From Tetracentron sinense (taxonomy: Eukaryota; Streptophyta; Magnoliopsida; Trochodendrales; Trochodendraceae): a stretch of DNA of 64,000 nucleotides. The stretch lies in contig CM026562.1 in NCBI GenBank assembly GCA_015143295.1, forward strand, positions 1,674,001-1,738,000, written 5' to 3'. The notes beneath the pieces were generated by a model. It was not told the DNA's origin and searched no databases. It saw only the letters and a program-made list of their open reading frames with translations. The position numbers were made by a program, and so were the translations under genes. Shown piece after piece: positions 21,600 through 31,593 of this stretch (within the stretch, counting starts at the first letter, position 1; the number at the start of each line of letters is the position of its first letter).

Positions 21600-23958
21600 A
21601 GGACGAGGAAGTTAGATCCAATTATTCATGTCTATTGGATCTTTTTTCATCAAAGATGACATGATGAGATATATAAACACGCCAGGCCGTTGGATCAAAG
21701 CATTTATAGCCTTTATATTGGTTTGCAACTTTGCATAGCCAATGAAAATGCATGGTCGAGATCTGACCTCCAACTTATCTACAGTAAACTATCGAAGATA
21801 TGGGAAGCGATGACTACTAAATACACGAGAAATTAGCAATTTTGGCGCTTTGTCAAATAACTTTTCATAAGGAGAAATACTGCCCAATGTGGTTGAAGGT
21901 AATTGATTTATCAAATAGATGCTTCAACCCAAAAATTCTTTGGTATACTGGCTTGATCAAGTAGGAAAATTCCTATTTTGGTAATATGGCAATGCTTGCG
22001 TTCTAGAGAATTGTAATTGTATACCACACCCAGATAAGTGAGCTGAAAAAGGACCCAAAAATTCTCCACCATGGTCTGATTGGAATTTTTTAATTTTTCA
22101 ATCAAATTGATTTTCATTAAGTGTTTGAAAATTAACAAAATATTTCAAGGTATCGCGCTCTTAGTTGTCAAGGGCCTCAAGGCAAATATCCAAGTAAATC
22201 TAGCAAAAGTATCCACTAGGCACCAACACATAATAGTAACGAAAACCATGTCTTGTCAAAGCAGGAGTAGGACCCTAAATATCTGCATGAATTATTTATG
22301 ATGGTGCTTGAGAAAAGAATCAGAAATCAAATACCAAAAGGAAGTTTTTGACTTCGTCCAGCCATGCAACTTGGGTAGACATGTATTTGTTTTCTACTAC
22401 GGTACTACCAGCAATAGAAGTACGGTTTTTCTTAACTAAAAAACCAATAGTTTTTTGACTGGGATGTTCAAGGTGCATATGCCAAACTTCACACGAAGCA
22501 AAATTTCCTGTAGTTCCGAACAATATCATCCTTCCACTTGCAAATATTTGTCCTCTAGACCACAACCTAATTGGATAAAGTCCATCGCTAATTGGTCGGA
22601 CCATTAACACTCTCTTGGCTAGTCGTTCCTTTACACAAAAGCCGGTTCCGGATAACATAAAACCGCAGTCATTATCTTTAGCAAATTGGTCTACTGATAA
22701 TAAATTTTTGCAAAGAGATGAAACATGCAATATACGATTCAAGTGCAAAAGACTAGATGGAGTATTTAAGTTAATAGATCCAATACTAGATATTGGCAAA
22801 CTAGCTCCATTCCATTAACTATGAAAACTTGATCCGAGCTGAATTACTACGATTCACCATGTTAAGGGAATCACCGGTCATGTGATTTGAGGCTCCGGTA
22901 TCTTGGTACCACACATCATCCACAGGTGCTTGCATGTGTAATTCAGCAAAAGGTTGCTCTAGATCATCAAGTTCATAAGGCTGATAGCAATTAATGGCCA
23001 AATGGTTTGCTTTTCCACAAAGTTAGCATATCACTAAAGGTAGATGATTAGTTGAGTTGGATGATTGTCCACGATTTTGATTTTGAGGTTGATTGCTTTA
23101 TAGCGTCCCTGATTTTTTTTATTTTGTCGGGAATTATTACTGTTATTGGGACGTTGATTATTAATATTTGAGCCTCAGTTGTGCTGATTTAACTGTACTC
23201 GTCCTCAAGTAGAGACAAAGGCAGCCCAGTCATTTGAAGCAGTGCTGTTTTAACAATTCGTTCTTCGAGTTGTGCTTCTTGACTTAGTAACATTTCAATG
23301 ACTTGAAAGAAAGAAGGTAAATCATCTGACCTGGTGTAGATGACTGTAACAAATGGATCATCTTCAGAAGGAAGACCATGGAGGATGATCATAACTAAAT
23401 CATTGTTACTTATAGGACTTTGTAGTTTGTACAACTGCAAGCTGATATGCAAATTCTTTGATGCGATTAACATACTCCATGATAGACAATCCTCCTTGCA
23501 TGATGTGAGCAAACGATTGAGATGCAAACATTTTGGTAAGAGCATCCCAAAGTTCTTTTGATGTCGATAAGTCCCTAATTTGGGCCAGCATGGAATTTGT
23601 CATTGTGGCTTCACCCAAGCAAAAATTGATCGGCAAGTTGCCATGATTCATATTCTGGATTATCAATCATTGTGACAGTGTTCTTTTCATCTTGAACAAC
23701 TATCTTTTCTGGTGGTTGTGGATAGGAGCCTCAACGACCTTGAGAAGCTTCTGGGATCTTAACATGTGCACCATTTGTCGGTGCCCCGAGATAATTTGTT
23801 CAGTCTTTTGATGGAGACTTAGACCGATTCAAAAAGTTTGAGAAGTTGATGGAAGTTGATGATGTTGAGGATGCCATGATAGAGCGAAAGAGGGAGAGAT
23901 CACTTCAAAAGTTTCAAGGATGAAGAAGATAAGAGACCTTAGATAGGCTCTGATACCA
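21600..23958 (-). pseudogene. Copia gag-protease-integrase remnant, minus strand
   Basis: On the minus strand, from right to left: primer-binding site TGGTATCAGAGC (23947-23958); gag with SKELWDALTKMFASQS and IMEYVNRIKEFAYQLA; a Cys-poor zinc-knuckle area near 23040; the protease WYQDTGASNHMTG at about 22912-22850; the pre-integrase CEVWHMHLEHPSQKT; and integrase pieces up to KHCHITKIGIFLLDQASIPK and KGYKCFDPTAWRVYISHHVI near 21650-21950. Several frameshifts and stops are present. The coding ends where RT should begin, at the junction with the plus-strand LTR fragment. Confidence 0.88.
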
Positions 23959-23960
23959 TA

Positions 23961-24060
23961 TGATAATTTTATAAAAGAAATGTTTGCAGAGGATTGCAGA
24001 TTATGAATATCGGTGGGCTTAGGATCACAATGATTCTGTTGTGTACGCCTGATTAGCCCA
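23961..24060 (-). repeat. Inner end of the copia 5' LTR, minus strand
   Basis: On the minus strand the sequence ends TTATAAAATTATCA two bases before the primer-binding site, giving the CA terminus. The outer end is not recognisable; a Helitron-like repeat follows closely. Confidence 0.55.
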
Positions 24061-24199
24061 TAGAGGCATATATATCTATATATATTAATATGTGTGTGCG
24101 TGTATGTGTTGTGGGGAGAGAGACAGTTTGAGAGAGAGAGGAGTGGTTAGAGGAGGAAGGGATAAGGATAGTGGGAGAGACGAGATAAAGAGATAGGAG

Positions 24200-24545
24200 T
24201 AGTTAGAGAGGGAAGGGAGGTGGAGGTCTTTGTGAGAGAGTAGGAGAGATATCATGTGTTTAACTGGTCAAAGGAGAGAGAGAAAGATAAACGTGTAGAT
24301 GTGTGTGTGTGTGTGTGTGGGCACTAGCAAAACCATCGTACTATGCACGGATGCAACAAAGTTCAGTGGGAGAGTGCCAGAGTGGGACAGATGGAGAGCA
24401 TAGAGAAGAGGGAGAGAGGGAGAATCGTGGGGAGAGAGAGAGGAGTGGTTAGAGAGGGAAAGGAGGTGGAGGCCTTTGTGAGAGAGTGGGAGAGATATCG
24501 TGTGTTTAACTGTTTAAAGGAGAGAGAGAGATAAACATGTAGAAG
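24200..24545. repeat. Direct repeat of a GA-rich block
   Basis: Blocks at about 24200-24300 and 24440-24545 share GTTAGAGAGGGAA, GAGGTGGAGG, CTTTGTGAGAGAGT, GGAGAGATATC, GTGTTTAACTG and AGATAAAC in order, about 240 bp apart. Confidence 0.8.
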
Positions 24546-24689
24546 TGGGTGAATGGTCTTATTGTGGACATGTCGTGGGCCTCATTGATAGACAGATGAC
24601 ATGAGAACTTTAATGATGATAACTCTTGAAAAGAGTGGGATTAAAGAATGAGGATCAAAGAGGGGTGCCACGTAGGCATCCCTATTTCT
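24323..24689 (-). mobile_element. Helitron-like non-autonomous element (copy A)
   Basis: On the minus strand the 3' end reads CCGTGCATAGTACGATGG, a degenerate hairpin, then TTTTGCTAGT, the CTAGT terminus of many plant Helitrons. The other end lies at a (TA)n tract beside GATCAAAGAGGGGTGCCAC and GGCATCCCTATTTCTAT, shared with copy B at 29.36-29.82 kb. There is no coding capacity. Confidence 0.5.
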
Positions 24690-25667
24690 ATTATATATAT
24701 ATATATATATACATACTATACATATTGTGTTTTTGTAGACAACATATATCTTTATGTGTTTGTGTGCACCTTTGTAATGCTTTAGTGACACAGACACCTA
24801 AGTGACCATGTCGAAATGAGTGCCTGCCTAGGCTCTAAATAGCGATAGGGGTTCTAGTTAGGCGAAGTGGTGACCTAGGCGTTGCGTAGGTGACCTTTTA
24901 ACTACACTGGTTTTAGTTTGACATTTATTTAGTAATCCTTGTAAGCTGCTCCAGGCCGGATCTGCAGTCTAGCAGGTGCTGCCAACCCAGCCAAAGCAGC
25001 ACGAGCGTACTCTCTCTTCAAGACTTGATGTGGGAACTTCTTCACTTGATTTGTTATTTTAATTTTTACTGTGTGCCCCCTCCCTCTTCCTCGACCCAAA
25101 ATAATTGGGTAATGGGGCATGCCGCATGGCTATATTTTAAATATTATAAGAAGGGTTTTTTTTTTGGATCAGTTAAAATATTATTAGAAGTTGGAATTGA
25201 GTTTTTTTTTTGTTTGGCACAAAATATTTATTGCTTTCTAGTATGTTCTTTCAATTTCTATATTAATTTTATGTTATTTTTAAATAATATTTTAATAGGA
25301 AATTATTTGATTACTATCCAAAAGATATTGGGGGTATGGCTGAGCCATCTATTACCCAGTGTCCAGTCAATGAAGTGTTCTGCCAAGGGGTTTGAGAGCC
25401 ATAGAACTTAGTATTTTTTGGAGTAGATTAGCAGCAACAATGTGCAAGACCGTAATGAGTAGTTACTTGGTCATTAGAGATGACTTGCAAGCTTTTGTAT
25501 CTTTGGTAAATGCACTTGTTTTATTGTGCTACACATCTGAAGCAAAACCTTATTTAATGGCGTATTTCTATTCACCATACTTTGTCATCTTTGCTCACAT
25601 TTTAATTGTTTTGTTTTAACAGTCAACATCCTCATTCTTTTACCGTGTGTGTTAGCAGCAGAGTAGT

Positions 25668-25865
25668 ATGGATTCTCAGGTGAAGCTTGCAGTCGTGGTG
25701 AAAGTAATGGGCCGGACAGGATCAAGAGGACAGGTTACTCAGGTGAGGGTCAAGTTTCTGGATGACCAGAATCGACTCATCATGAGGAATGTGAAGGGAC
25801 CGGTTAGAGAGGGAGATATCCTCACCCTGCTCGAGTCCGAGAGGGAAGCTAGGAGGTTGCGTTGA
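25668..25865 (+). CDS. RPS28: 40S ribosomal protein S28 (eS28)
   Basis: 65 codons from ATG to TGA, starting [20 protein letters not shown] and ending with the family signature [10 protein letters not shown]. The length and nearly every residue fit plant eS28, a small-subunit protein of the head region near the mRNA exit channel. The conserved [14 protein letters not shown] and [18 protein letters not shown] blocks are intact, and no stop or shift is present, so the gene looks functional. The CDS is in one exon; a splice acceptor lies within 46 bp upstream, so the leader is probably spliced from an exon near 20 kb. Plant genomes also carry processed copies of such genes, but the consensus acceptor upstream argues against this being one. 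Confidence 0.97.
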   Translation: MDSQVKLAVVVKVMGRTGSRGQVTQVRVKFLDDQNRLIMRNVKGPVREGDILTLLESEREARRLR

Positions 25866-27480
25866 GGATCTCTGTTTCTCTCTATCCCTCTTTAAGGGCT
25901 TTGCTTAGGATTTCTCTCTTTTGAGATGTAATCTTTTATAAAGTTACAGTTTTGGTAATTTTATGTTAAGACTTCAAATTTGAGGAATCTCTATGGTGGA
26001 ATGGTTATAGTTTTGTGTTTAAAAGAGAGTTTATTTTGTGGATCTCCCTGTTTGTTTGGTCACGAAATCTTTTTGTTGTTTCTGGACTTTCAATGGCTTC
26101 CAATATAGAGGTTATATGCAGACACAAGAGTTGTCTCCTTGGACAATGCTTGCCTCTGCATCTTCTGAAGACATCTGAGCTTGCCCTCATTAGACCTCGG
26201 AGGGTCTTGTCCCTAAAATCTGCTGAGTAGGGCTCAGCCTATAGATTGATTGACCCCTCTATAATCAATGATGGGTGGATACTACCTGTCCAATTGCTGA
26301 GGATCAGTTGTCCAGGCGAGCTGGGATTCTGGTGGAAATGCTGGTTGGTTTGCTCACTGGTACTGGTGATCTTTATCAGTGGTTCCAACACTGACTTATT
26401 TACAAACAAATTGCCTATTTCACAATGTAATTGACTATTCACGGCTTTCTATAGCACTTTGAGGCATGGTCAGCTTGTTTGAGATTCTACTTAGTCTGGG
26501 GTAAAGTAGATGTAGATGCTCATACCTGCTCGTAAACATTTTCTGATCACTGCTTGCAAGTGGGTTTTCTACTCTGAAAGCTTTATTGGTAATGGGATTT
26601 GAACCAGGTATATCCGTATTCAACAATCATACCTAGCCAACTGGGGAAGCATCATTCTGGACTGCCAAATTGCAGCTGCAAAATATTTCTAACAGCTATA
26701 GTTTTAAATTTCAATGTAGGGAAGCTCTCCCCAGACAGCCATCCTCCATCCTCTTGTAGCAAATTTAGAAGGCACCAAACAAGAAGGAAACAAATCTTAG
26801 TGCGAGTCACCATTTCACGTCTCATTACCCTTTTTGGTGACTGCTAATCTACATTTCGTGCGCTTTTGGATAATGTTAGATTCGTTTTCCTTCTCATCCT
26901 CATCCGCTTTTCCCCTTTTTTGAACAAGAAGACAACTAAACTGTAGCAGGCCGTGGGGTTTCACTTACTATTCCTTCATGTAAGATCACATCATCATTAA
27001 CCTAGACCCTCACTAGAGCTCAAAATTTGTGTTTTTTCAAAAGCTTTTGTTCCCTCTTAGCTCCAGCGGTTTGCTTGGAGTTCCTCTTGTACATATACCT
27101 TTCTGTTAATGTTAAAACAATATCTGTTTACGAAAACAAAAAAGCTCATTGAGGCCTTTCAGTGGCTTTATTTCAAAGTCCACCATCCACCAAGTGGATT
27201 AATCATTTTCTCCAATTGTTGGTCCTACAAAGTAGGGACGAAGCAATTTTTTTGTTTTTGACTATATTATATGGTTAGGCCGCAATCCCAGTTAATAATT
27301 TAGTGAGTTAGGATAGAACTGATGGTGCGTTACAATACCACACCCTTCGACTCGAGCTCGAGTCCTCACACAAATGAGAAGTCCTACATACCCTAGACCT
27401 AGGCCAGAGGCGTGAACGGAGCAGTTAGACTATGAAATTTTGTTTAAGAAAAATGTTTCGTACCTTACAGCAAGATCAAA
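25866..27480. other. RPS28 3' region and intergenic DNA
   Basis: The 3'UTR probably covers the next few hundred bases; a clear polyadenylation site is not obvious. The rest has only short frames without recognisable domains. CTCGAGCTCGAG at about 27354 is a palindrome without other context. Confidence 0.4.
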
Positions 27481-27553
27481 GCGCCTGTAGCTCAGTGGAT
27501 AGAGCGTCTGTTTCCTAAGCAGAAAGTCGTAGGTTCGACCCCTACCTGGCGCG
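27481..27553 (+). tRNA. tRNA-Arg (CCT anticodon)
   Basis: A full cloverleaf folds: D stem GCTC/GAGC, anticodon stem TCTGT/GCAGA with loop TTCCTAA giving anticodon CCT (codon AGG), variable AAGTC, T stem GTAGG/CCTAC with loop TTCGACC, discriminator G. The acceptor stem pairs at six of seven positions, with a T6:T67 mismatch. A (the D-side TAGCTCAGTGG) and B (GGTTCGACCCC) promoter boxes are intact. A T6 run at 27562-27567 serves as the RNA polymerase III terminator. No intron. Confidence 0.95.
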
Positions 27554-27561
27554 CTTGTTTG

Positions 27562-27567
27562 TTTTTT
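27562..27567 (+). terminator. Pol III terminator of the tRNA
   Basis: TTTTTT, 8 bases after the tRNA 3' end. Confidence 0.8.
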
Positions 27568-28178
27568 GTGCTTTTGGTTATTGTAATCTTAAAGTCTTTC
27601 CACAGGAATCACCACCTGATCCCCGTCTACACATCTAAATCACAGTCCAATCCTCTAGATCGCCAGAATGCTGCCCAGAAAAGTTGAACAAAGGGCAGAT
27701 ATTAAAAGATGCCCGAACGAAGCCTCAGATCGTTACTGTCGAAGAAGGGTAAAATATGATCATTTCGTTTTTGTTGTGGTTGTAAGTTTTCTTTGAGTTC
27801 CATCTTTGCTATTTCTCATGTTTTCCTTCTCTGAGGCCAAAGTTTATAGATCTGATATAGAGCTATATCAGATTAGGTGTTTGTCTTATCACTCAGTTTG
27901 TGGATTATATATATATATATATTTTTGTTATTTGTAAATACAACACACTCATACGTAGGCCAACACACACATGGGACCTTTTTGTTTGCATTGTGTTTTG
28001 GACTTAAATTAATAGAATTAGTAGGTCTATTCTTTTTTTGCCTTAACCTGTTTGCTAAACTAATAGTGTATTAACATGTTCGTAGATCTTTTTCCTTTGC
28101 TTTGTGTTTGCTAAATTAATAGTAGAATGTTTAACTTGTTTTTGGATCTATTCCATTGCTTTGTGTTTTGGAGTTCAA
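27568..28178. other. Intergenic, no gene seen
   Basis: AT-rich, with a (TA)n tract near 27908. TTGCTTTGTGTTT(T)GG-like words repeat loosely between 27990 and 28170. Confidence 0.4.
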
Positions 28179-28402
28179 GATCCGCAAAACGAGAATAGAA
28201 ACCCTAGCCCAGGAAGCAGTTTTTATTTCGAAAATGCTTATTGGACCACAAAATCAAGTTCTCATTGGTCCACACCCTCTTTTTAAAAATCCGGAAAACG
28301 AGAATAGAAATATAGAAATCTTAGCCTAGGAAGCCGTTTTTTTTTTAATGTTTAACGGACTGCACATTCAGGTCCTCATTGGCCCACACCCTCTTTTTAA
28401 CA
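28179..28402. repeat. 109-bp tandem duplication
   Basis: Two copies share CCGCAAAACGAGAATAGAAA or CCGGAAAACGAGAATAGAAA, GGAAGC, then CTCATTGG and CCACACCCTCTTTTTAA (starts about 28181 and 28290). A diverged foldback-family unit follows at 28400-28530. Confidence 0.75.
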
Positions 28403-29224
28403 CTCATTATATGTGGTTAAGATTCACTCAACCTTAGGGTTTATCTACCCAATTTTTATTTTTTTAAATAAAAATATTAACTTAACTAAGTTTAACCATA
28501 GTTAAAAGAGGGTTAAAAGGGACACATGGAGTCATGGGCACGATGGTCCACTAGATAGCGGACATATGGTCTGCCAATCATTGCTCTTTTCCTCTGTTTT
28601 TTTCTCTCATTTTTTTGGGTGATGTTAGGCGCATCCCAATATATTATAACCACACCCTTTTTTTTTTCCCTCCTTTCAGTAGTCTGCAGTGGCGTTAGGC
28701 GCACCCCATGATCTGTGATCACAATGTTTGATTTGTTCAATTGTCCTGTTTGACCGACCGAAACATACTGATAAAAGTCCAATCATGCAGAGCGGATATT
28801 AAGATACATTGGACTTGACACAGCCTAAACACACATTAGCGTGTTATGTTTGATGACATAATCATCATCGATTGTGTGTACCGATAATCCTTGATGGTTA
28901 ACATTTTAGGATCTATACATGTGTAATGGTCCCAACTCTCACTCGTGAGAAATAAATTAATAATTCTCTCATAAGAAGGATGATTTCTATATATATATAT
29001 ATATATATATAAACACCTGCAAGCATGTCAGATATGTTATTTCATTTAAATATATTATTGTATGATTTTTTTTATGAAAAAAAGCCATGGGTTACTCCAA
29101 TTATTTGTTCAATAGGAGCTCTATTGATAGTTAATCTCTATCCAATAACCTATATAAAAAGAGACAGCCACCTGCCTGTAGACTGCCCTCTTTTTTATTT
29201 TTTCATTTATTTATTCCTTTTAAG
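28403..29224. other. Intergenic, with a foldback-family unit
   Basis: At about 28400-28530 GTGGTTAAGATTCACTCAAC and TTAACCATAGTTAAAAGAGG match the units of the 15-kb foldback element. The rest is AT-rich with (TA)n at 28987-29010. Confidence 0.45.
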
Positions 29225-29817
29225 TTCCATGTAACTGATGAAAAACCAAGCAGATGAGTTAACTCTGTGGGCCCCACACTCTTTTAACCTCTCTCAAATT
29301 TTTTTCTTTCCATTGCCACGTTTCACTTAACCTTATTTGCATAATTGCATAATGCATACTAGCAGACCCGTGAACATTTTTTAAAAAAAAAAATTACAAA
29401 ATTATAATGAGTTCGAAATAATATGTGAAATAATTATTTCATAGGAGACAGACTAGTCGGGAAGTTATAACATGTGAAAAATTTTAGATTTTTTTTTGAG
29501 TTCTTGTCAAGCAGGAAGCTTTCAAATCATGAATTTCTAAATACTCAACCATTGTATCAACACTTGGAAAGGGATAAAGAGGATAGTTAAGAGAGGGTAT
29601 TTATGAGTCTCACTTAAGTTGAGTTGGGACTTGGGGAGAGAGAGGAGGTCGTTGTTGAGTAGAAGAATATGTTGGGGCATGAGAGAGAGTTTATAATGAG
29701 GAGAGAAAATGAGAAATTAAGAGAGGATATTTATGACTAGCACCATCTGATGATGTGACATCACAAATCTTAAAATGAAGATCAAAGAGGATGCCACCTA
29801 GACATCCTATTTCTATA

Positions 29818-29857
<40 letters not shown>

Positions 29858-29989
29858 TCATTCTGTTGCTCCATCCTCTTTTAACCTCAACAATTGTTTT
29901 TTTTCCATTGCCACGTTTCACTCTACTTTGTTTCACACTTTGATTTACTTACAATTGAAATCAAACCTGCACGTGCAGGGGCCACTAGT
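29225..29989. repeat. Direct repeats around a Helitron-like copy
   Basis: ACTCTTTTAACCTC and TTCCATTGCCACGTTTCACT occur at about 29278-29330 and again at about 29875-29930. The second copy ends with the palindrome CCTGCACGTGCAGG (29966-29979) and CTAGT (29985-29989), a Helitron-like 3' end on the plus strand. Confidence 0.5.
29358..29817 (-). mobile_element. Helitron-like non-autonomous element (copy B)
   Basis: The minus strand ends CACGGGTCTGCTAGT. The other end has GATCAAAGAGGATGCCACCT and CATCCTATTTCTAT beside a (TA)n tract (29818-29854), as in copy A. The interior has the same GA-rich character. Noncoding. Confidence 0.5.
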
Positions 29990-31389
29990 CTTACCATTCA
30001 TAATTAATATTCTCTTATATTATTAATTTATATTTTTTAAGAATATTTCTGTGTATTATTAAGTATAAGGTTATATTTTTGGGAAATTGAAACCGAACCA
30101 CAAGGTCAGCTTCTAAGATGACCACTAATCAAAATTGAACACTTGGAAATATAATACCTTCTAACGTTTGGAGCCGGTAGCTACAAATGGGTTCAAATCT
30201 GAGCAAATGAATTACCCCTACTTTCAAGCTTTATTTACAAGCCAATGTCATATTCCTACTTAATTTTTTTACTCATACTTTCAAGCTTTATTTACAAGCT
30301 AATGCCATTCTCCATTTAAATTTTATTACCCATACTTTTAAGCTTTATTTACAAACATTTACCCTTTTTATTGTTCCGTCATTTTCTTCTTCCTTTTTTT
30401 ATTCTACTTAGAAACTACAACATAGCTCTTTAACACAACAGAACATCTAGTGACTGTTTTTCTTTTCTTCATGCTATAAGCATAAACATAAGAACTGTAG
30501 ATGTCATCCCAGCCAAGTTTATCTCTCTCTTATTTTGTTTTGTTAAACTTCTACCTTCCATTTTTTCGAGGCACATTCATACACACCAAAACTCCCATTT
30601 GAACAAAACCAAGCTGATTGAATTTGGGTGAGAAGTGAGAATCCCACATCTCATGACTTGAAGTCCACCTCAAGTGGTTTGTTTAGTTTTCCTCCTCCTA
30701 GTATCTGGACTATTATTAGAAGAATTTGCACATGACCCAATTGTTAAATTGTCACTTTTGTAGCTCAAGCATGCAACATCCAACACCCCAATTGGGATTT
30801 GGAGTACATATGCGACTGAGGCACTGGCAGCCTTATCTGACCCACTAATCCATGACACATTTTAGATAAGATCAAGACACTTGCACACTCTCTTCTTTTC
30901 TACATGTTGAATGAAACAAGATAGACCGTGCTCAGTGTCTACTCTTTGAGCTTCTCCCAAAAATAGCTTGCATTTTCCATTTTAAGGTGCTCAATAATAG
31001 AAGTTCCATTCTCTGTATGGTTCTAAAAACAAGCTACACTTAACAACAACTGTATCATTGAAGCTTTGCTCCCAGGCATTTCATGGGAAAAGAGGAAACA
31101 ATCCAAGTAATTTATAGATAAATAGGCACTCAAAGGTCCAAAAAGGAGAACATGATTACAAAATAAAAATCTCAAATTTTAAGATAAACTTTACAAATCT
31201 CAAATTTCCTCAAATATATAAATTAGTTTAAACTAATATTTTCAATATGATTAGTTCCAAGAACTTTCTGGTTTAGTTGATCTCCACATAACTGACATCA
31301 GATAATAGGATGCCTTCCCGAAACACATTCAATATACTGATATTAATGACTCCAATAGAAACTCAATTCTAGAAGAGTGTAATATAACG
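29990..31389. other. Intergenic, no supported gene
   Basis: A direct repeat of TACTTTCAAGCTTTATTTACAAGC occurs three times at about 30218-30350. A 62-codon minus frame at 30670-30858 has a codon-like composition but no recognisable domain. Confidence 0.4.
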
Positions 31390-31593
31390 AAAAATGGTTA
31401 TACCTAACAAAGTTCCTAAAAATGAAGTTGGTTCATGAGATAAGACACCACTGCTATATTTGTTAAAGTGACCATCAAGAGTTGAAGGTGTATGTGCAAA
31501 TCGCTCCTATTACGCAAGTTACATTCTGTTACATAAACAAAGGTTGGTTATAGCAATAACAAAATATTATCAACTTAGATGAAGAAAAACTTA

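Larger units (their letters stand above)
20068..25622 (+). other. Probable 5'UTR intron of RPS28
   Basis: It would run from GTTCGT to the acceptor TTTTGTTTTAACAG (ending 25622), or to GTTAGCAG slightly later; both are pyrimidine-led AG sites just upstream of the ATG at 25668. The interval holds copia pieces, a Helitron-like repeat, and AT-rich DNA with no other gene. At about 5.5 kb it is long for a plant leader intron, due to the insertions. Confidence 0.4.

Noticed and set aside
27330-27380. CTCGAGCTCGAGTCC as a tRNA or SINE B box
   Set aside because: No cloverleaf or A box could be placed.
30670-30858. 62-codon minus frame near the FAR1 pseudogene
   Set aside because: No domain, no clear splice sites, no link to the pseudogene beyond distance.
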